DNA of 64,000 nucleotides. It comes from Acanthornis magna (lineage: Eukaryota > Chordata > Aves > Passeriformes > Acanthizidae). Numbering within the stretch: position 1 is the stretch's first letter; every line of letters starts with the position of its first letter. The notes under the pieces are model-generated. The model ran no database searches and had not been told where the DNA came from. It saw only the letters and a list, made by a program, of their open reading frames with translations. The stretch lies in the NCBI GenBank assembly GCA_036785705.1, contig JAWUZG010000357.1, positions 62,001 through 126,000 of the forward strand. The letters are read 5' to 3'. This document shows positions 1 to 9,669 of this stretch, piece by piece. The position numbers were made by a program, and so were the translations under genes.

Positions 1-39
1 GGGAATCCCAAAACCCCTGAGAGGGACCCCCCCCCAAGA

Positions 40-370
40 TGAGCCCCCAAGGATGGGGGCCCCAAAATCTCCCTGGAATGGGGATCCCATAACCCCTGGG
101 AATGGGGACCCCAAATCCCCCAGAATGCGATCTCAAAACCTCTGGGAATGGGACCCCAAATCCCACAAAAATGGAACCCCAAATCCCACAAGAATGGGAA
201 CCCAAAATCCCACAGGAATGGGACCCCAAAACCTCTGGGAATGGGATCTCAAATTCCCCCAGGAATGGGACCCCAAATCCCCCAGAATGGGACCCCAAAA
301 CCCCCAGGAATGGGACCCCAAAACCCCCAGATTGGGACCCCTAGACCCCCAAAGTGGGACCCCAATATTC
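40..370. repeat. C-rich minisatellite, about 30-bp unit
   Basis: Direct repeats of a unit resembling GGGAATGGGACCCCAAAT occur about ten times. The stretch lies just downstream of FOXH1 exon 2 on that gene's strand, so it is probably intron 2. Open frames here are products of the repeat and are not genes. FOXH1 exon 3 was looked for and is not present before the left edge. Confidence 0.85.
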
Positions 371-527
371 ACCCCCATCCCAATGACCCCAAATCCGAGG
401 GACCGCCAACCCCAAATTCTTCCACCCCAAATTTCCAACCCTCAAACCGCCCCCCATGGCTCCCCCAAAACCCCCCAAACCCAAAAAACCCCCAAACCCC
501 ATAAAATCCCCCCAAAAAGCCCAAAAC

Positions 528-3500
528 CTTGGCGAAGCAGGGGTTGGAGGAGAGGTTGTGGCGCACGGAATCCTTCCAGCCCTGGTACCCCCCCCCGAAA
601 AACGGGAACAGGCTCCGGAGCTGCTGGATGATCTGGGGGGGGCCCCAAAAATGTTGGGGGGACTCCAAAACCCAAAAAAATACTCAGAGACCCCAAAAAA
701 ACCCAAAAATTACCAGAGCCCCTCCCCCCCCAAACGGGATCCCCATTATTCCCTTCCAGCCCCGGGACCCCCACCCCAAAAAATCGGGAGAGGCCTCGGG
801 ATGATCTGGGGGGGCTCCAAAAATGTTGGGGGGACCCCAAAAACTCAAAAGGATCCCCAAAAAAATCCCAAATTAAAAAAAAAAACCCAAATAAATGGGA
901 CCCTTTATCCCATCCCAAAATTCCCTTCCAGCCCCAGGACCCCCACCCCAAAAAATGGGAAGAGGCCTCTGAATAATCTGGGGGGGTCCCAAAAATGTTG
1001 GGGGGACCCCAAACCCAAAAAGACCCCAAAAAATCCCCAGAGACCCAAAAAAAACCCCAAATTTAAAAAACAAACCAAAGGAATGGGACCCTTTATCCCA
1101 TCCTGAAATCCTCTTCAAGCCCTGGGACCCACACCCCAAAAAATGGGAAGAGGCCTCTGAATAATCTGGGAGGGGTCCCAAAAATGTTGGGGGGACCCCC
1201 AACCCAAAAAAATCCCCAGAGATCCAAAAAAAACCCCCAAAATTCCCAAAGACACTCCCCCCCAAATGGGACCCTTTATCCTATCCCGAAATCCCCTCCC
1301 AGCCTGGGACCCCACCCCAAAAAAAAAAAAAAAATGGGAAGAAATTCCAGAGCCTCTGGACAATTTGGGGGAGTCCCAAAAATGGTGGGTGGGTCCCAAA
1401 ACCCCAAAAGACCCCAAAAAAACACAGAGACCCCAAAAAAAACAGAGAAACTCCAAAAAAACCAGAGAGACCCCAAATTCCCAAAATTACAGGGTTATGT
1501 ATTTGGGTTTTTGGGGAGGTTTGGGGGGTTTTGGGGTCTGGGGGTTCCATAATTGGGGTTTTTGGGGGGTTTTAAAGGGGGATTTTGGGGTCTCAGGGTT
1601 CCATAATTGGGGGTTTTTTAAAGGGGGATTTTGGGGTCTCAGGGGTTCTGTAAAAGGGTTTTTTTGGGGGGAGGTTTAAGGAGGATTTTGGGGTCTCAGG
1701 TTTCCGTAACTGGGTTTTTATTGGGGTTTTTAAAGGGGGGGTTTGGGGTCTGAAGGGTTCTGTAATTAGGGTTTTTTAAAGGGTGGTTTTGGGGGTCTTG
1801 GGGTTCCACATTTGGCGTTTTTTTGGGGGAGGTCCTGGGGGTCTCGGGCTTCCATAATTGGGATTTTTTGGGGGGAACCCTGGGGGGTTTTGGGTCGTGG
1901 GGTGTCCCAGGGGTTTTGGGGTCTCGGGGCTCCATAATTGGAGTTTCTTTGGGGGGAGTGCGGGGGCATTTTGGGGTCTTGGAGTTCTGTAATTGGGGTT
2001 TCTTTGGGGGGGGACACGGGGGGGTTTTGGGGTCTGGGGGTTCCACAATTGGGGTTTTTGGAAGGTTTTAAATGAGGATTTTGGGGTCTCAGGGTTCTGT
2101 AATTGGGGTTTCTTTGGGGGGGGACACGGGGAGGGTTGGGGTCTCAGATTTTTGTAATTGGAGGTTTTTTTGGGAGTGGGCATCTGGGGATTTTGGGAAC
2201 CCCTCCCCCCACACACAACCCCAAAACCCCCTCAGACCCCCCCCAAAAAAAACCCCAAATATGGAACCCCAAGACCCCAAAACCACCCTTTAAAAAACCC
2301 TAATTACAGAACCCCTCAGACCCCAAAACCCCCCTTTGAAACCCCCCCAAAAACCCCAATTGTGGAACCCCGAGACCCCAAAATCCCCCTTTAAAAAACC
2401 CCCATTACAGAACCCCCAGACCCCCCTAGAAAAACCCCAAACTCCAAACCCCCCCTGCCCCCCGACCCCAAAACCCAAAAAAAACCCCAAATCCCCCCAA
2501 AGCCCCCCGGGGGTCTCGGGCCCTTCCCGGACGATTCCATTCTCGCTGCGGGGGGGGGGATCGGTGGCGCCGCGGGGTCTGGCACCTTCAGTCGCCACTT
2601 TTGGCACTTTGGTCGCCACTTCCCCTCCCCCACCCCCCGGGGGTGGGGGGGGGCCGAGGGAATTGGGGGAATTGGGGGAGGGGGCGCAGGTGGCGGATTT
2701 TCCTCCTTCCGCCCCAGGTTTAGGGGTTTTTTTTGGGAATTTTTGGATGGAGGGGAAGGGTTGCGTTGTGGAAGGGTTTTGGGGTCCGGGGGGCATCGGG
2801 GGTTTTGGGGTCCCGAGGTTTCGTCGTTTGGGGTTTTTTTCGGGGGTCTGGGTGGGTTTTAGGGTACTGGCGGGTCCCGGGGGTTTGGCGTCTGGGAGTT
2901 TCGTAATTGGGTTTTTTTGGGAGGCACGGGTGGGGTTTGGAATCGCGGGCGAGACCCGGGGTTCGGGGATCTCGGGGTTCCGTAATTGGGGTTTTGGGGG
3001 GGGGGTCCGGGGGCTCGGTTTGGGGTTCCAGGCGGGTCCCGGGGGTCGTGGGATGAGGATCCCGGGAATTCGGGGGTCCCGGGATTGGGAATCTCAGAAA
3101 TGGAGAGGGGGATCCCATAATGAGGGAGTTCGGGGGTCCCGGGAAGGAATTTTGAGGATCCAAAGGGGTCCCGGTAAGAATTGGGGTGTCCTGGAGAGGG
3201 TCCGGGGGTGCCGGTAAGGAGTTGGGGGAGTCCTGTGGGGTCCCGGTAAGGAGTTGGGGGAGTCCGGGGGAGTCCTGTGGGGTCCCGGTAAGGAGTTGGG
3301 GGATACGAGGGCGTCCCGGTGGTCCCAGTAAGGAATGGGGGGAATCCAAGGGGGTCCCGGTAAAGAGGGTCCCGTACAGAGAGGTCCCAGCCTAGGGGTC
3401 CCGGTAAGGAATTGGGGGTCCCGAGGTGTCCCGGTAAGGAGCTGGGGGGATACGAGGGGATCCCGGAGGTTCTCGGGAGGGTCCCGGTGGTCCCGGTAAG

Positions 3501-3858
3501 GAACTGGGAGAATCCGAGAGGGTCCCGAGAGGTCCCGGGGGGGTCCCGGTGAGGAGGATGTCGTGCAGAGGGGTCCCAGTTTGGGGTCCCGGTAAGGAGG
3601 ATCCCGGGGAGAAGGATCCCAGCCTGGGGGTCCCGAGGGTGGATGGGGGTCCCGGGGGTCCCGGGCCGGTACCTGGGCGAGCTTGAGGCGGCGGCCGGGG
3701 GCAGCGCGGATGACGAGGGCGATGAGGGCCAGGTAGGAGTAGGGGGGCTTGGGGTGGCGCCGGTAGCGCTGGGGGCGGCCCTGAGACCCCCGGGACCCCC
3801 CCCGGGACCCCCGGGCCGGGCCGGGGGCACCGGGGAGCGGCGGCAGCGGCGGCATCAC
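528..3858 (-). CDS. FOXH1: FOXH1 forkhead transcription factor, exons 1 and 2 (partial gene)
   Basis: FOXH1 (FAST1) binds DNA and recruits SMAD2/3-SMAD4 to activin/Nodal targets in the nucleus. Exon 1 is 3673-3858: ATG at 3858, 62 codons, donor CAG|GTACCGG. Exon 2 is 528-632: acceptor CCCCAG|ATC, 35 codons, donor AAG|GTTTTG; both junctions are phase 0. A Pro/Gly/Arg-rich N-terminus precedes the forkhead, which starts near residue 31 ([20 protein letters not shown], then RRLKLAQ). Exon 2 supplies recognition-helix sequence [18 protein letters not shown]. The exon boundary falls where it does in mammalian FOXH1, as I recall it, and the [14 protein letters not shown] and [10 protein letters not shown] signatures are FOXH1-like rather than from another FOX class. 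The third exon, with the SMAD-interaction part, is off the left edge. Intron 1 (633-3672) is almost wholly tandem repeat. The start is the first of two adjacent Met codons. Confidence 0.92.
633..1400 (-). repeat. Tandem array of partial FOXH1 exon 2 copies (pseudo-exons)
   Basis: Four diverged copies of the 3' splice site and the first 60-70 bases of FOXH1 exon 2 follow the real exon inside intron 1. The exon-like edges are at 805, 977, 1165 and 1364 (real edge 632), giving periods of about 173, 172, 188 and 199. Three copies keep an AG acceptor after a C-rich tract on the minus strand, followed by codons for Ile-Ile; the fourth has lost the AG. Each copy decays before the YQGWKDS helix, so none is a functional exon. 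Confidence 0.8.
1490..2190. repeat. G-rich minisatellite in FOXH1 intron 1
   Basis: An irregular 35-90 bp unit built around TTCCATAATTGGGGTTTTT and GGGGTCTCGGGG repeats about a dozen times with the G-rich strand on plus. Many runs of three or more G give strong G-quadruplex potential. All frames are repeat shadows. Confidence 0.8.
2215..2510. repeat. Inverted copies of the same minisatellite (C-rich on plus)
   Basis: The units here are reverse complements of those at 1490-2190: GACCCCAAAACC, TTTAAAAAACC and ATTACAGAACCCC. The two blocks therefore face each other around about 2200 and could fold into a long imperfect hairpin. Confidence 0.75.
3050..3660. repeat. Minisatellite with GGTCCCGGTAAGGAGTTGGGG unit
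   Basis: About fifteen copies of a 30-60 bp unit abut FOXH1 exon 1 on the intron side. Each carries CGGTAAG, which looks like a 5' splice site but lies on plus, antisense to FOXH1. Confidence 0.8.
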
Positions 3859-3929
3859 GGGGGGGGCGGGGGGCAGGGGCAGAGCCGGGCCGGGATTTAT
3901 CCCGGGGGAGGGTCGGGAATAGGGGAGGG

Positions 3930-4260
3930 GCGGGATAGGGGTGGGTGGGGTGGGTGGGGTGGGTGGGAAGGGATGGAATTGGGATTGGGATGGGAATGGG
4001 CAAAGTGGGGTGGAGTGGGAATGGGATGGGATTTGGGATGCGGTGGGATAGGATGGGAAGGGATTTGGGATGGGGTGGGATGGGATGGAGTGGGATGGGA
4101 TAGGGATCAGGTGTGATGGGGTGGGATGGGATGGAGTGGGATGGGATAGGGATCAGGTGTGATGGGGTGGGATAGGATGTGTGGGATGCAGTGGAGTGGG
4201 GTGGCATGGGATGGAGTAGGATACAGTGGGGTGGGACAGGGGTAGAGATGGGGATGGGGC
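3930..4260. repeat. (GGGAT/TGGGA)n-type low-complexity repeat upstream of FOXH1
   Basis: A degenerate 5-bp motif GGGAT or GGGAATG runs for more than 300 bases immediately 5' of FOXH1, where its promoter would be expected. No TATA box or CCAAT box is visible in this part. Confidence 0.8.
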
Positions 4261-4334
4261 GGGATGGGATGGGTTTGGGATGTGACTGCACAGCTGTGCC
4301 CTGAGACACCTTCACCCAGCGAGTGGGCAAAGGC

Positions 4335-4495
4335 AGCTGGGCAAACCCTGCACATCTGGACACACCGGTGCACATCTGGACACACCGCTGCACATTTGGA
4401 CACACACACCCTGCACAGCTCTGCACATCTGGACACATTTGTATGCGCTCTGCACACCTGGACACATCTGTGCACACCTTGCACACCCCCACCCC
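4335..4495. repeat. 18-bp minisatellite (GCACATCTGGACACACCG)
   Basis: About eight diverged copies of an 18-bp unit lie between FOXH1 and the membrane-protein gene. Confidence 0.7.
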
Positions 4496-4779
4496 CTTCA
4501 CACGTGCACACCCCATAACCACGCCCAGTATTCCATCTGCATCCCTAATTAACCCCAATTAACCCCAATTAACCCCGCCTGTGCCGTAACCACGCCCATT
4601 CACCGCCCTCATCCCCCGTGGCCCCGCCCACATCAAGCACCGCCCATCCAAACCAAGCCACGCCCCCACAGGGCATTCCCCTCCCTTAGCACCGCCCACA
4701 TCAAGCTCCCACCACCTCACTAAGCCACGCCCACACCGGAAATGGTCCTCCCGTAGCCCCGCCCATTGATGAGTCCCAC

Positions 4780-4823
4780 CCATATATGGTATGTGCAGCC
4801 CCGCCCACTCCGCCCCAGCCAAT
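4780..4823. promoter_or_regulatory. Candidate proximal promoter elements: CArG box and CCAAT box
   Basis: CCATATATGG at 4780-4789 is a perfect palindromic CArG (SRF) consensus, and CCAAT at 4819-4823 sits among GC and CACCC boxes. They lie between the divergent FOXH1 and membrane-protein genes, about 480 bases before the latter's ATG. Function is inferred from motif and position only. Confidence 0.4.
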
Positions 4824-4904
4824 CGCCGCTCTCGGCCACGCCCTTCTCCCCGCCCCCTCCCGGGCCGCGCGCGTGCTCGGGGGTCGTGGCCGCTGCCGGA
4901 ACTG

Positions 4905-5250
4905 CCGGTACCGGGGGGGGACACGGGAGGGACCTGGGGACATGCGGGGGCTTGGGGACACGGGAGGGACACTGGGAAAGGCGGGGGGACACGGGAGGGG
5001 GGGACACTGGGAAAGAGTGGAGGACACCGGGACGGGGGGAGGACACCGGGACCGGGGGGGCACATAGGGGCAGGGGTGGGACACCGGGAAAAGGAGGGGA
5101 AACCAGGACAGGGGGGCAACGCGGGATGGGGGGACACCGGGAAAGAGTGGGGGACACCGGGACGGGGGGGACATCGGGACCGGGAGGGACACCGGGGCAG
5201 GGGTGACACGGGGGAGGTGACACTGGGGGTGGGGGGGACTCTGACCCCCC
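4905..5250. repeat. G-rich minisatellite (GGGACACCGGGA type)
   Basis: Variable 20-40 bp units with GGGACAC and GGGAAAG motifs occupy what is probably a 5' UTR intron of the plus-strand gene. A 3' splice site, TCCTCGCAG at 5255-5263, closes it. Confidence 0.75.
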
Positions 5251-5295
5251 GTTGTCCTCGCAGGGCCCCGGGGGTCCGGGACCCCTCCCCCCGCC

Positions 5296-7178
5296 ATGGG
5301 AGCCGTCGGGGGGGCCCTGGCCCAGGCGCTGCTCTGCGCCATCAGCCTGGGCTGTGCCCACCGCGCCCGCCAGGTGGGGACACCGGGGGACATCGGGGGA
5401 CGCCGGGGCCGGGGAGAGACAGCGGGGACCGGGGGGGGACACCCGGGATAGGGGGGGAAAGTGGGGACTGGGGGTTTGGGGGGGAGCAGTGGGGGACCAG
5501 GGGGACAGTGGGGACACTGGGGACCGAGGTGGGGGTGGCACCTCAGCACCCACACCAGGACAGGAGCCTGGCACTGGGGTGGGCCTATGGCACCCAGTGG
5601 GTCGCATGTCACTGGAGTGGTCCCGTGTCACTAGGGGGGTCCCGTGTCACCCCTGTCACCAGGGTGTTCCCATGTCACTGGGGTGGTCCCATGTCACCTG
5701 TCCCATCCCATGTCACCCTGCCAATCTCATGTCACCCATCCCACCTCGTGTCACCTGTCGAGTCTCATGTCACCTGTCCCATCCCATGTCACGCATCTGG
5801 TCTGATGTCACTGTGTCTACCCACATCACACTGTCCTATCCCATGTCACCCATTCCATTTCACCTGTCCCATCCCATGTCACCCATCCCATCCCATCCCA
5901 TCCCATCCCATCCCATCCCATTCCATCCCATCCCATCCCATCCCATCTCACCTGTCTCGTGCTGTGTCACCTGTCCCGTTCCATGTCACCCATCCCATGT
6001 CACCAGTCCAGTCCCATGTCACCTGTTCAATCCCATGTCACTGGGTCCACCCATGTCACTTTGTCCACCCATGTCACCACTGTCCAGTCCTGTGTCACCC
6101 ATCCCACCCCATCCCATCCCATGTCACCCATCCCATCCTGTGTCACGCACCCCATCCCATGTCCCTTGTCCAGTCCCATGTCACCTGTCCCATTCCACGT
6201 CACCTGTCCAGTCCCACACCACCCACCCACTCCCACATCACCCATGGCCCCTGTGCCACCCCCCTGACCCCTCCCCTGTCCCTCTGTCCCCCTGTCCCCT
6301 CCCCAGGTGACAGGTGGCCCAGCCGCTGGCTTCGTTCTGCAGCCAGTGACACCCTGTCCCCCCCTGTGGCCTGGTGACATCCTTGATGTCCCCAACAATG
6401 ACCCCCTGCCAGTCCCCTGTCCAGTCTCATGCCACCCGTCTAGTCCCATATCACCTGTCCCATGCCATGCCATGCCACCTGTCCTATCCCATGTCACCCG
6501 TCCCATGCTGTGTCACCTGTCCAGTCCCATGTCACCTGTCCCACCCCATGCCACCTGTCCAGTTCCACGCCACCCATCCAGTCCCACATCACCCGTGTCA
6601 CCCATCCCGTTCCACGTCCCCTACCCCCTCCCATGCCAGCCCCTCAGTCCCACATCCCCTGTGGCCACCCATGCCACCCCCTGACTCTTCCCCTGTCCCC
6701 TCCCCAGGTGACAGGTGGCCCAGCCGCTGGCTTCCTCCTGCAGGCCCTGGCAGCTGCCAGCGATGCCCTGTCCCCTCTGTGGCCTGGTGACCTCCCTGAT
6801 GTCCCCACCAAGGACCCGCTGGCACCCTCCTGGATTTCCTCCATGCTAGCCCAACCCTTGGTGGCCTTCGGCTTCCACCGCCTCAGCGGGGACAGGGCCA
6901 CAGCCAACCTGCTGCTGGCCACGGTGACCCTGGTGGCCCCGGTGGCCGCGGGGCTGCCGGCCGAGGGCCGGGCGCTGGCCGGGCACGCGGTCACCGTGCT
7001 GACGGCCGGCTCGGTGCTGGCGCTGGCCGCGCTCACCGGGAACGGCCATGGGGTGCTGGCCGCGGCACTGGTGGCTGCTGGGGACGTGGTGGCACCCTGG
7101 GGTGTCCCCTGGGTGAGGGTAGCAGCCAGCCTGGCGCTGCTGAGGGCACTGCAGGAGCAGAGGCTGGGGCTGGAGTGA
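5296..7178 (+). CDS. Small multi-pass membrane protein, candidate TMEM276
   Basis: Two coding exons join in phase 0: 5296-5373 (26 codons, donor CAG|GTGGGG) and 6708-7178 (156 codons plus TGA, acceptor TCCCCAG|GTG), giving 182 aa. The protein is mostly hydrophobic Ala/Leu/Val segments: residues about 5-20, then stretches beginning ANLLLATVTLVAPVAAG, AVTVLTAGSVLALAALTG, VLAAALVAAG and VRVAASLALL, so four to six membrane helices. There is no catalytic motif I recognise. An acceptor at 5263 implies a 5' UTR exon upstream. I chose TMEM276 as a candidate because in human it lies close to FOXH1 on 8q24.3 and is of similar length. The sequence itself was not recognised, so no symbol is given. Codon use is very GC-rich, like the surrounding DNA. 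Confidence 0.72.
5560..6300. repeat. Intronic VNTR, CATGTCACCTGTCCCATCC type
   Basis: About 30 variants of a 15-25 bp unit CATGTCACC(C/T)(A/G)TCC fill the intron. They include a pure (CATCC)n pentamer run at about 5885-5947. The long open frames here are repeat-driven. Confidence 0.85.
6307..6408 (+). pseudogene. Partial duplicate of the membrane-protein gene's exon 2
   Basis: This is a diverged copy of 6708-6820, preceded by the same pyrimidine tract and CCCCAG acceptor. It encodes VTGGPAAGFVLQ against VTGGPAAGFLLQ in the real exon. It has a 13-base deletion partly compensated by one inserted base, so the frame is kept, but similarity stops at about 6408 and there is no donor. If spliced in, it would give a short frame ending at 6684. 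Confidence 0.75.
6410..6700. repeat. Second block of the intronic VNTR
   Basis: The same CATGTCACCTGTCC units as at 5560-6300 resume after the partial exon copy. This shows that one duplication carried VNTR plus exon together. Confidence 0.8.
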
Positions 7179-7384
7179 CCAGTACAACCAGTATGGCCCT
7201 GGTATGGTGGCACTGGTAGTACTGGGGAGGGGTCTGTCACAGCACCCTGAGGGTTCTTGCTGTGTTTGGGATGTGTAACCACAGAAACCTCACCAAGAAG
7301 TTATGGGACCCTTCTGTTTGGGTGAAGAAGCTGTGGAGACCATGGTGCTCACCAGTTCTGCTGCTTGGAAACCCAGTGCCCTTC

Positions 7385-7705
7385 CCCTCCTCATCTTAAC
7401 AGTAAGGATTCCAATCAGCAGATGATAGCCAATGATTGTTTTAGGATAAGAATATGGATGGAGTTATTAACTATTAAACCTAATCGATGAAAAGGTTAAA
7501 TTTAAAAACGTGTGCATAGTGTGTAAAAGAGTTTAATGTAACAATGATTTAGTGGGAAAAGCGTATAAAAGAGGTGAGTTTTTGTTAAGTGGAACACATT
7601 TTTGGAGGAGCTTTCCCTCGTGTTCCGGGCATCTGAATAAAGTGTCTGCTTATTCACAGCGAATTGGCCTTGGATAAGTTTCTTTCGTCCCGTTTGGTGG
7701 CAATG
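7385..7705 (+). mobile_element. Probable ERV LTR remnant
   Basis: The segment has the order of an LTR: a TATA box GTATAAAAGAGG near 7561-7573, then AATAAA at 7636-7641 followed by a TGT-rich stretch, and a possible primer-binding-type start TTTGGTGGCAATG near 7694. No internal viral coding sequence follows. The AATAAA is the first one downstream of the membrane-protein stop codon (about 460 bases) and could serve that gene. Confidence 0.5.
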
Positions 7706-7716
7706 TCAGGAACTCT

Positions 7717-8705
7717 GCTAAAGCGCTCCTTCCCAGGAGCTGCCCTGGGTGCTCTCACTATTAATTAGCGACAGTGCAGTCACTCCTAATGAACTCCCGC
7801 CCGACCCCGCGCTCCCGTTCGGATGGCAGGGCCGCCCGGGGGACTCGGCAGCGGGAAAGAACCGAGCGCTGGGGCTTTACCGTGAGGCGGCCGCCGCTTC
7901 CCCGCGCAGCGCCTCGACACGGCCCGAGCCGCCCTCACGGAGCCGAGCCAAGCTCCAGCCGGACCGAGCCGATTGCAGCCGAATCTAGCCGAGTTCGGCC
8001 GGATGTAGCCGAGTCGATCCGAATCCAGGCGATTTCAGCCGAACCCGGAGCCGATTTCAGCCTAACCTAGACGAACCTTGTCGAGCTCAGCCGAACCTAC
8101 CCGAGTTTAGCCGAAGCTAGCCGAATTTATACGAACTTAGCCGAACCTTGCCGAGTTCAGCCGAACCTACGCGAGTTCAGCCGAATCCAGCCGAGCTAAC
8201 CCGTACCGAACCGTGGTCAACCGAACCGAACCGAGCCCAGACGAGCTGAGATGAACTCGGCCCAGCTCAGACGAACCGAACGGAGTTCAGACGAACCCGG
8301 CCGAACCTAGACGAGCTCAAGTTCAGCTGAATTTGTATTCTGTGACGCGTAAAGTGTCAAGGACTCCGCTGAATTCCAACACACGAGCAAGAACAGCAGC
8401 AAAAGCTCCACAGGAAGTCAATTTACCACCTTGGAACCGGCCACAATCACAAAAGGCAAAGGCACTGACAGGAGATTGGCAATATTATTTATTTTCTTCC
8501 AAAACTCCTTGGTGGCTTTCTTCAGAAAAACACCAGTGACATCTTGAACATGTCCCACAGCATTCCCGAACTCCAAAACCGCCGGGATCGCGCAGTGATT
8601 CCAACCCATTCCTGTGGCAAGCGCTCCTTCCCGGGAGCTGCCCTGGGTGCTCTCATGGCCATTAATTAGCGCCAGTGCAGTCACTGCCTAATGAACTGCT
8701 CCCGA
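7717..8705. repeat. 80-bp direct repeats flanking a 0.8-kb segment
   Basis: About 80 bases at 7717-7797 recur at 8619-8700. Shared landmarks are GCGCTCCTTCCC, GAGCTGCCCTGGGTGCTCTC, ATTAATTAGCG and CAGTGCAGTCACT. The enclosed DNA is CpG-rich and then carries the decamer repeat. This may be a segmental duplication or the two ends of an unknown element. Confidence 0.7.
7960..8330. repeat. Roughly 10-bp periodic repeat (AGCCGAACCT)
   Basis: About 35 diverged copies of a decamer around CCGAACCTAG or CCGAGTTCAG run without interruption. CpG occurs about once per turn of the helix. No gene is seen in it. Confidence 0.8.
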
Positions 8706-8944
8706 GTATCTGGAAAACGCTGCTTCCAGCTCCTGCAGCCACATCTCTCTCCTCGGAAAGACAAGCTGCATCCTCCTGGGTGCTTGGGACAGGAGGATGG
8801 CAAAGGCAGCTCCGATGGCTGTTATTTTCTAACCATTTTGTGTTTTCATGCAATTCCCGGGGCGGGGGACGCGGAGGGGCCAAGAGCCCATTCCGGCACG
8901 GGGCGGTGTCGGGGGGTCCTCGTTGGGGCGTGGCCGAGACAGAG

Positions 8945-9005
8945 CCGTCCTTGCCGCTGCCTGCCGCTGCCCGCCGCTGCCTGCCGCTGCCCGCCGCTGC
9001 TCACC
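8945..9005. repeat. CTGCCGCTGCC short tandem repeat
   Basis: Five to six copies of an 11-12 bp unit with CTGCCGCTGCC. Confidence 0.75.
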
Positions 9006-9045
9006 CTCCTCCCACCTGCCCCCGGCGCCGCTGACCCCTCCACCC

Positions 9046-9660
9046 CTGTCCCCACACCGGAAAACGCCGCGGAAAATCGCGCTGAAAGCGCGGCGTCGGG
9101 GTCGGGTTCAGGCAGTCCTAAAGTCGCCTTTCTGAGGGGAGGGGTCCTTGTGCGGCGCTATTTTTGCCCAGACACAAAAGCGCATGCGCATAGTGCCGCC
9201 ACCTTTTGAAGGTCAAATTAGAGCGTGTCAGGGCGCCATCTTTAGTGTGGCAACCCGTGATTCACACCCAACCCCGCTATCTTGGGTGCTGGCAGAAGCC
9301 ACTTCCGACTGAGCGACCACCTTTTATGTAGTACGGCAAAAGGGGCGCCTTTCCTTAGAAACGTGTCTATTCCTTTGCCCGAACCCAACCCCGACTCTGA
9401 TGCCGGCTCTGCTCTTGCACCATCCATGTCCCCACACCGGAAAGAGCCGCGCGAGGTCACGCTGCGAGCGCGGGGTCGGAGTCGAGGTTGGGTCGGGCTC
9501 AGGCAGTCGGGAAGACACCTTTCTGAGGAGAGAGGTCCTGCCGAGGCGCCACTTGTCCTTCCCAAAGCGCATGCGCGGCCATCCGCCATCTTGGGAAGGA
9601 CAGCTCGCCCGGACCGCCATCTTGAGTGTGGCATTCGCCACCAGGTGGCAGCGGCGCTTT
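9046..9660. promoter_or_regulatory. Tandemly duplicated CpG-rich promoter-like block with NRF1 and YY1 motifs
   Basis: Two diverged copies, offset 380-387 bases, start at 9048 and 9428 with GTCCCCACACCGG. Each contains the NRF1 palindrome GCGCATGCGC (9180-9189 and 9567-9576). YY1-type CCGCCATCTTG lies at 9583-9593 and 9614-9624, with weaker versions near 9232 and 9274. This motif pair is typical of TATA-less housekeeping promoters, but no coding exon is recognisable on either side. Immediately to the right base composition falls abruptly to AT-rich. Confidence 0.45.
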
Positions 9661-9669
9661 AAGTCCCAG

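Noticed and set aside
3186..3600. Series of GGTAAG 5' splice sites
   Set aside because: They are part of the minisatellite unit and lie antisense to FOXH1, with no plus-strand exon attached.
4791..6377. 528-aa plus ORF and its overlapping partners
   Set aside because: It is composed of minisatellite and CATGTCACC VNTR. Only the 26 codons at 5296-5373, in another frame, belong to a gene.
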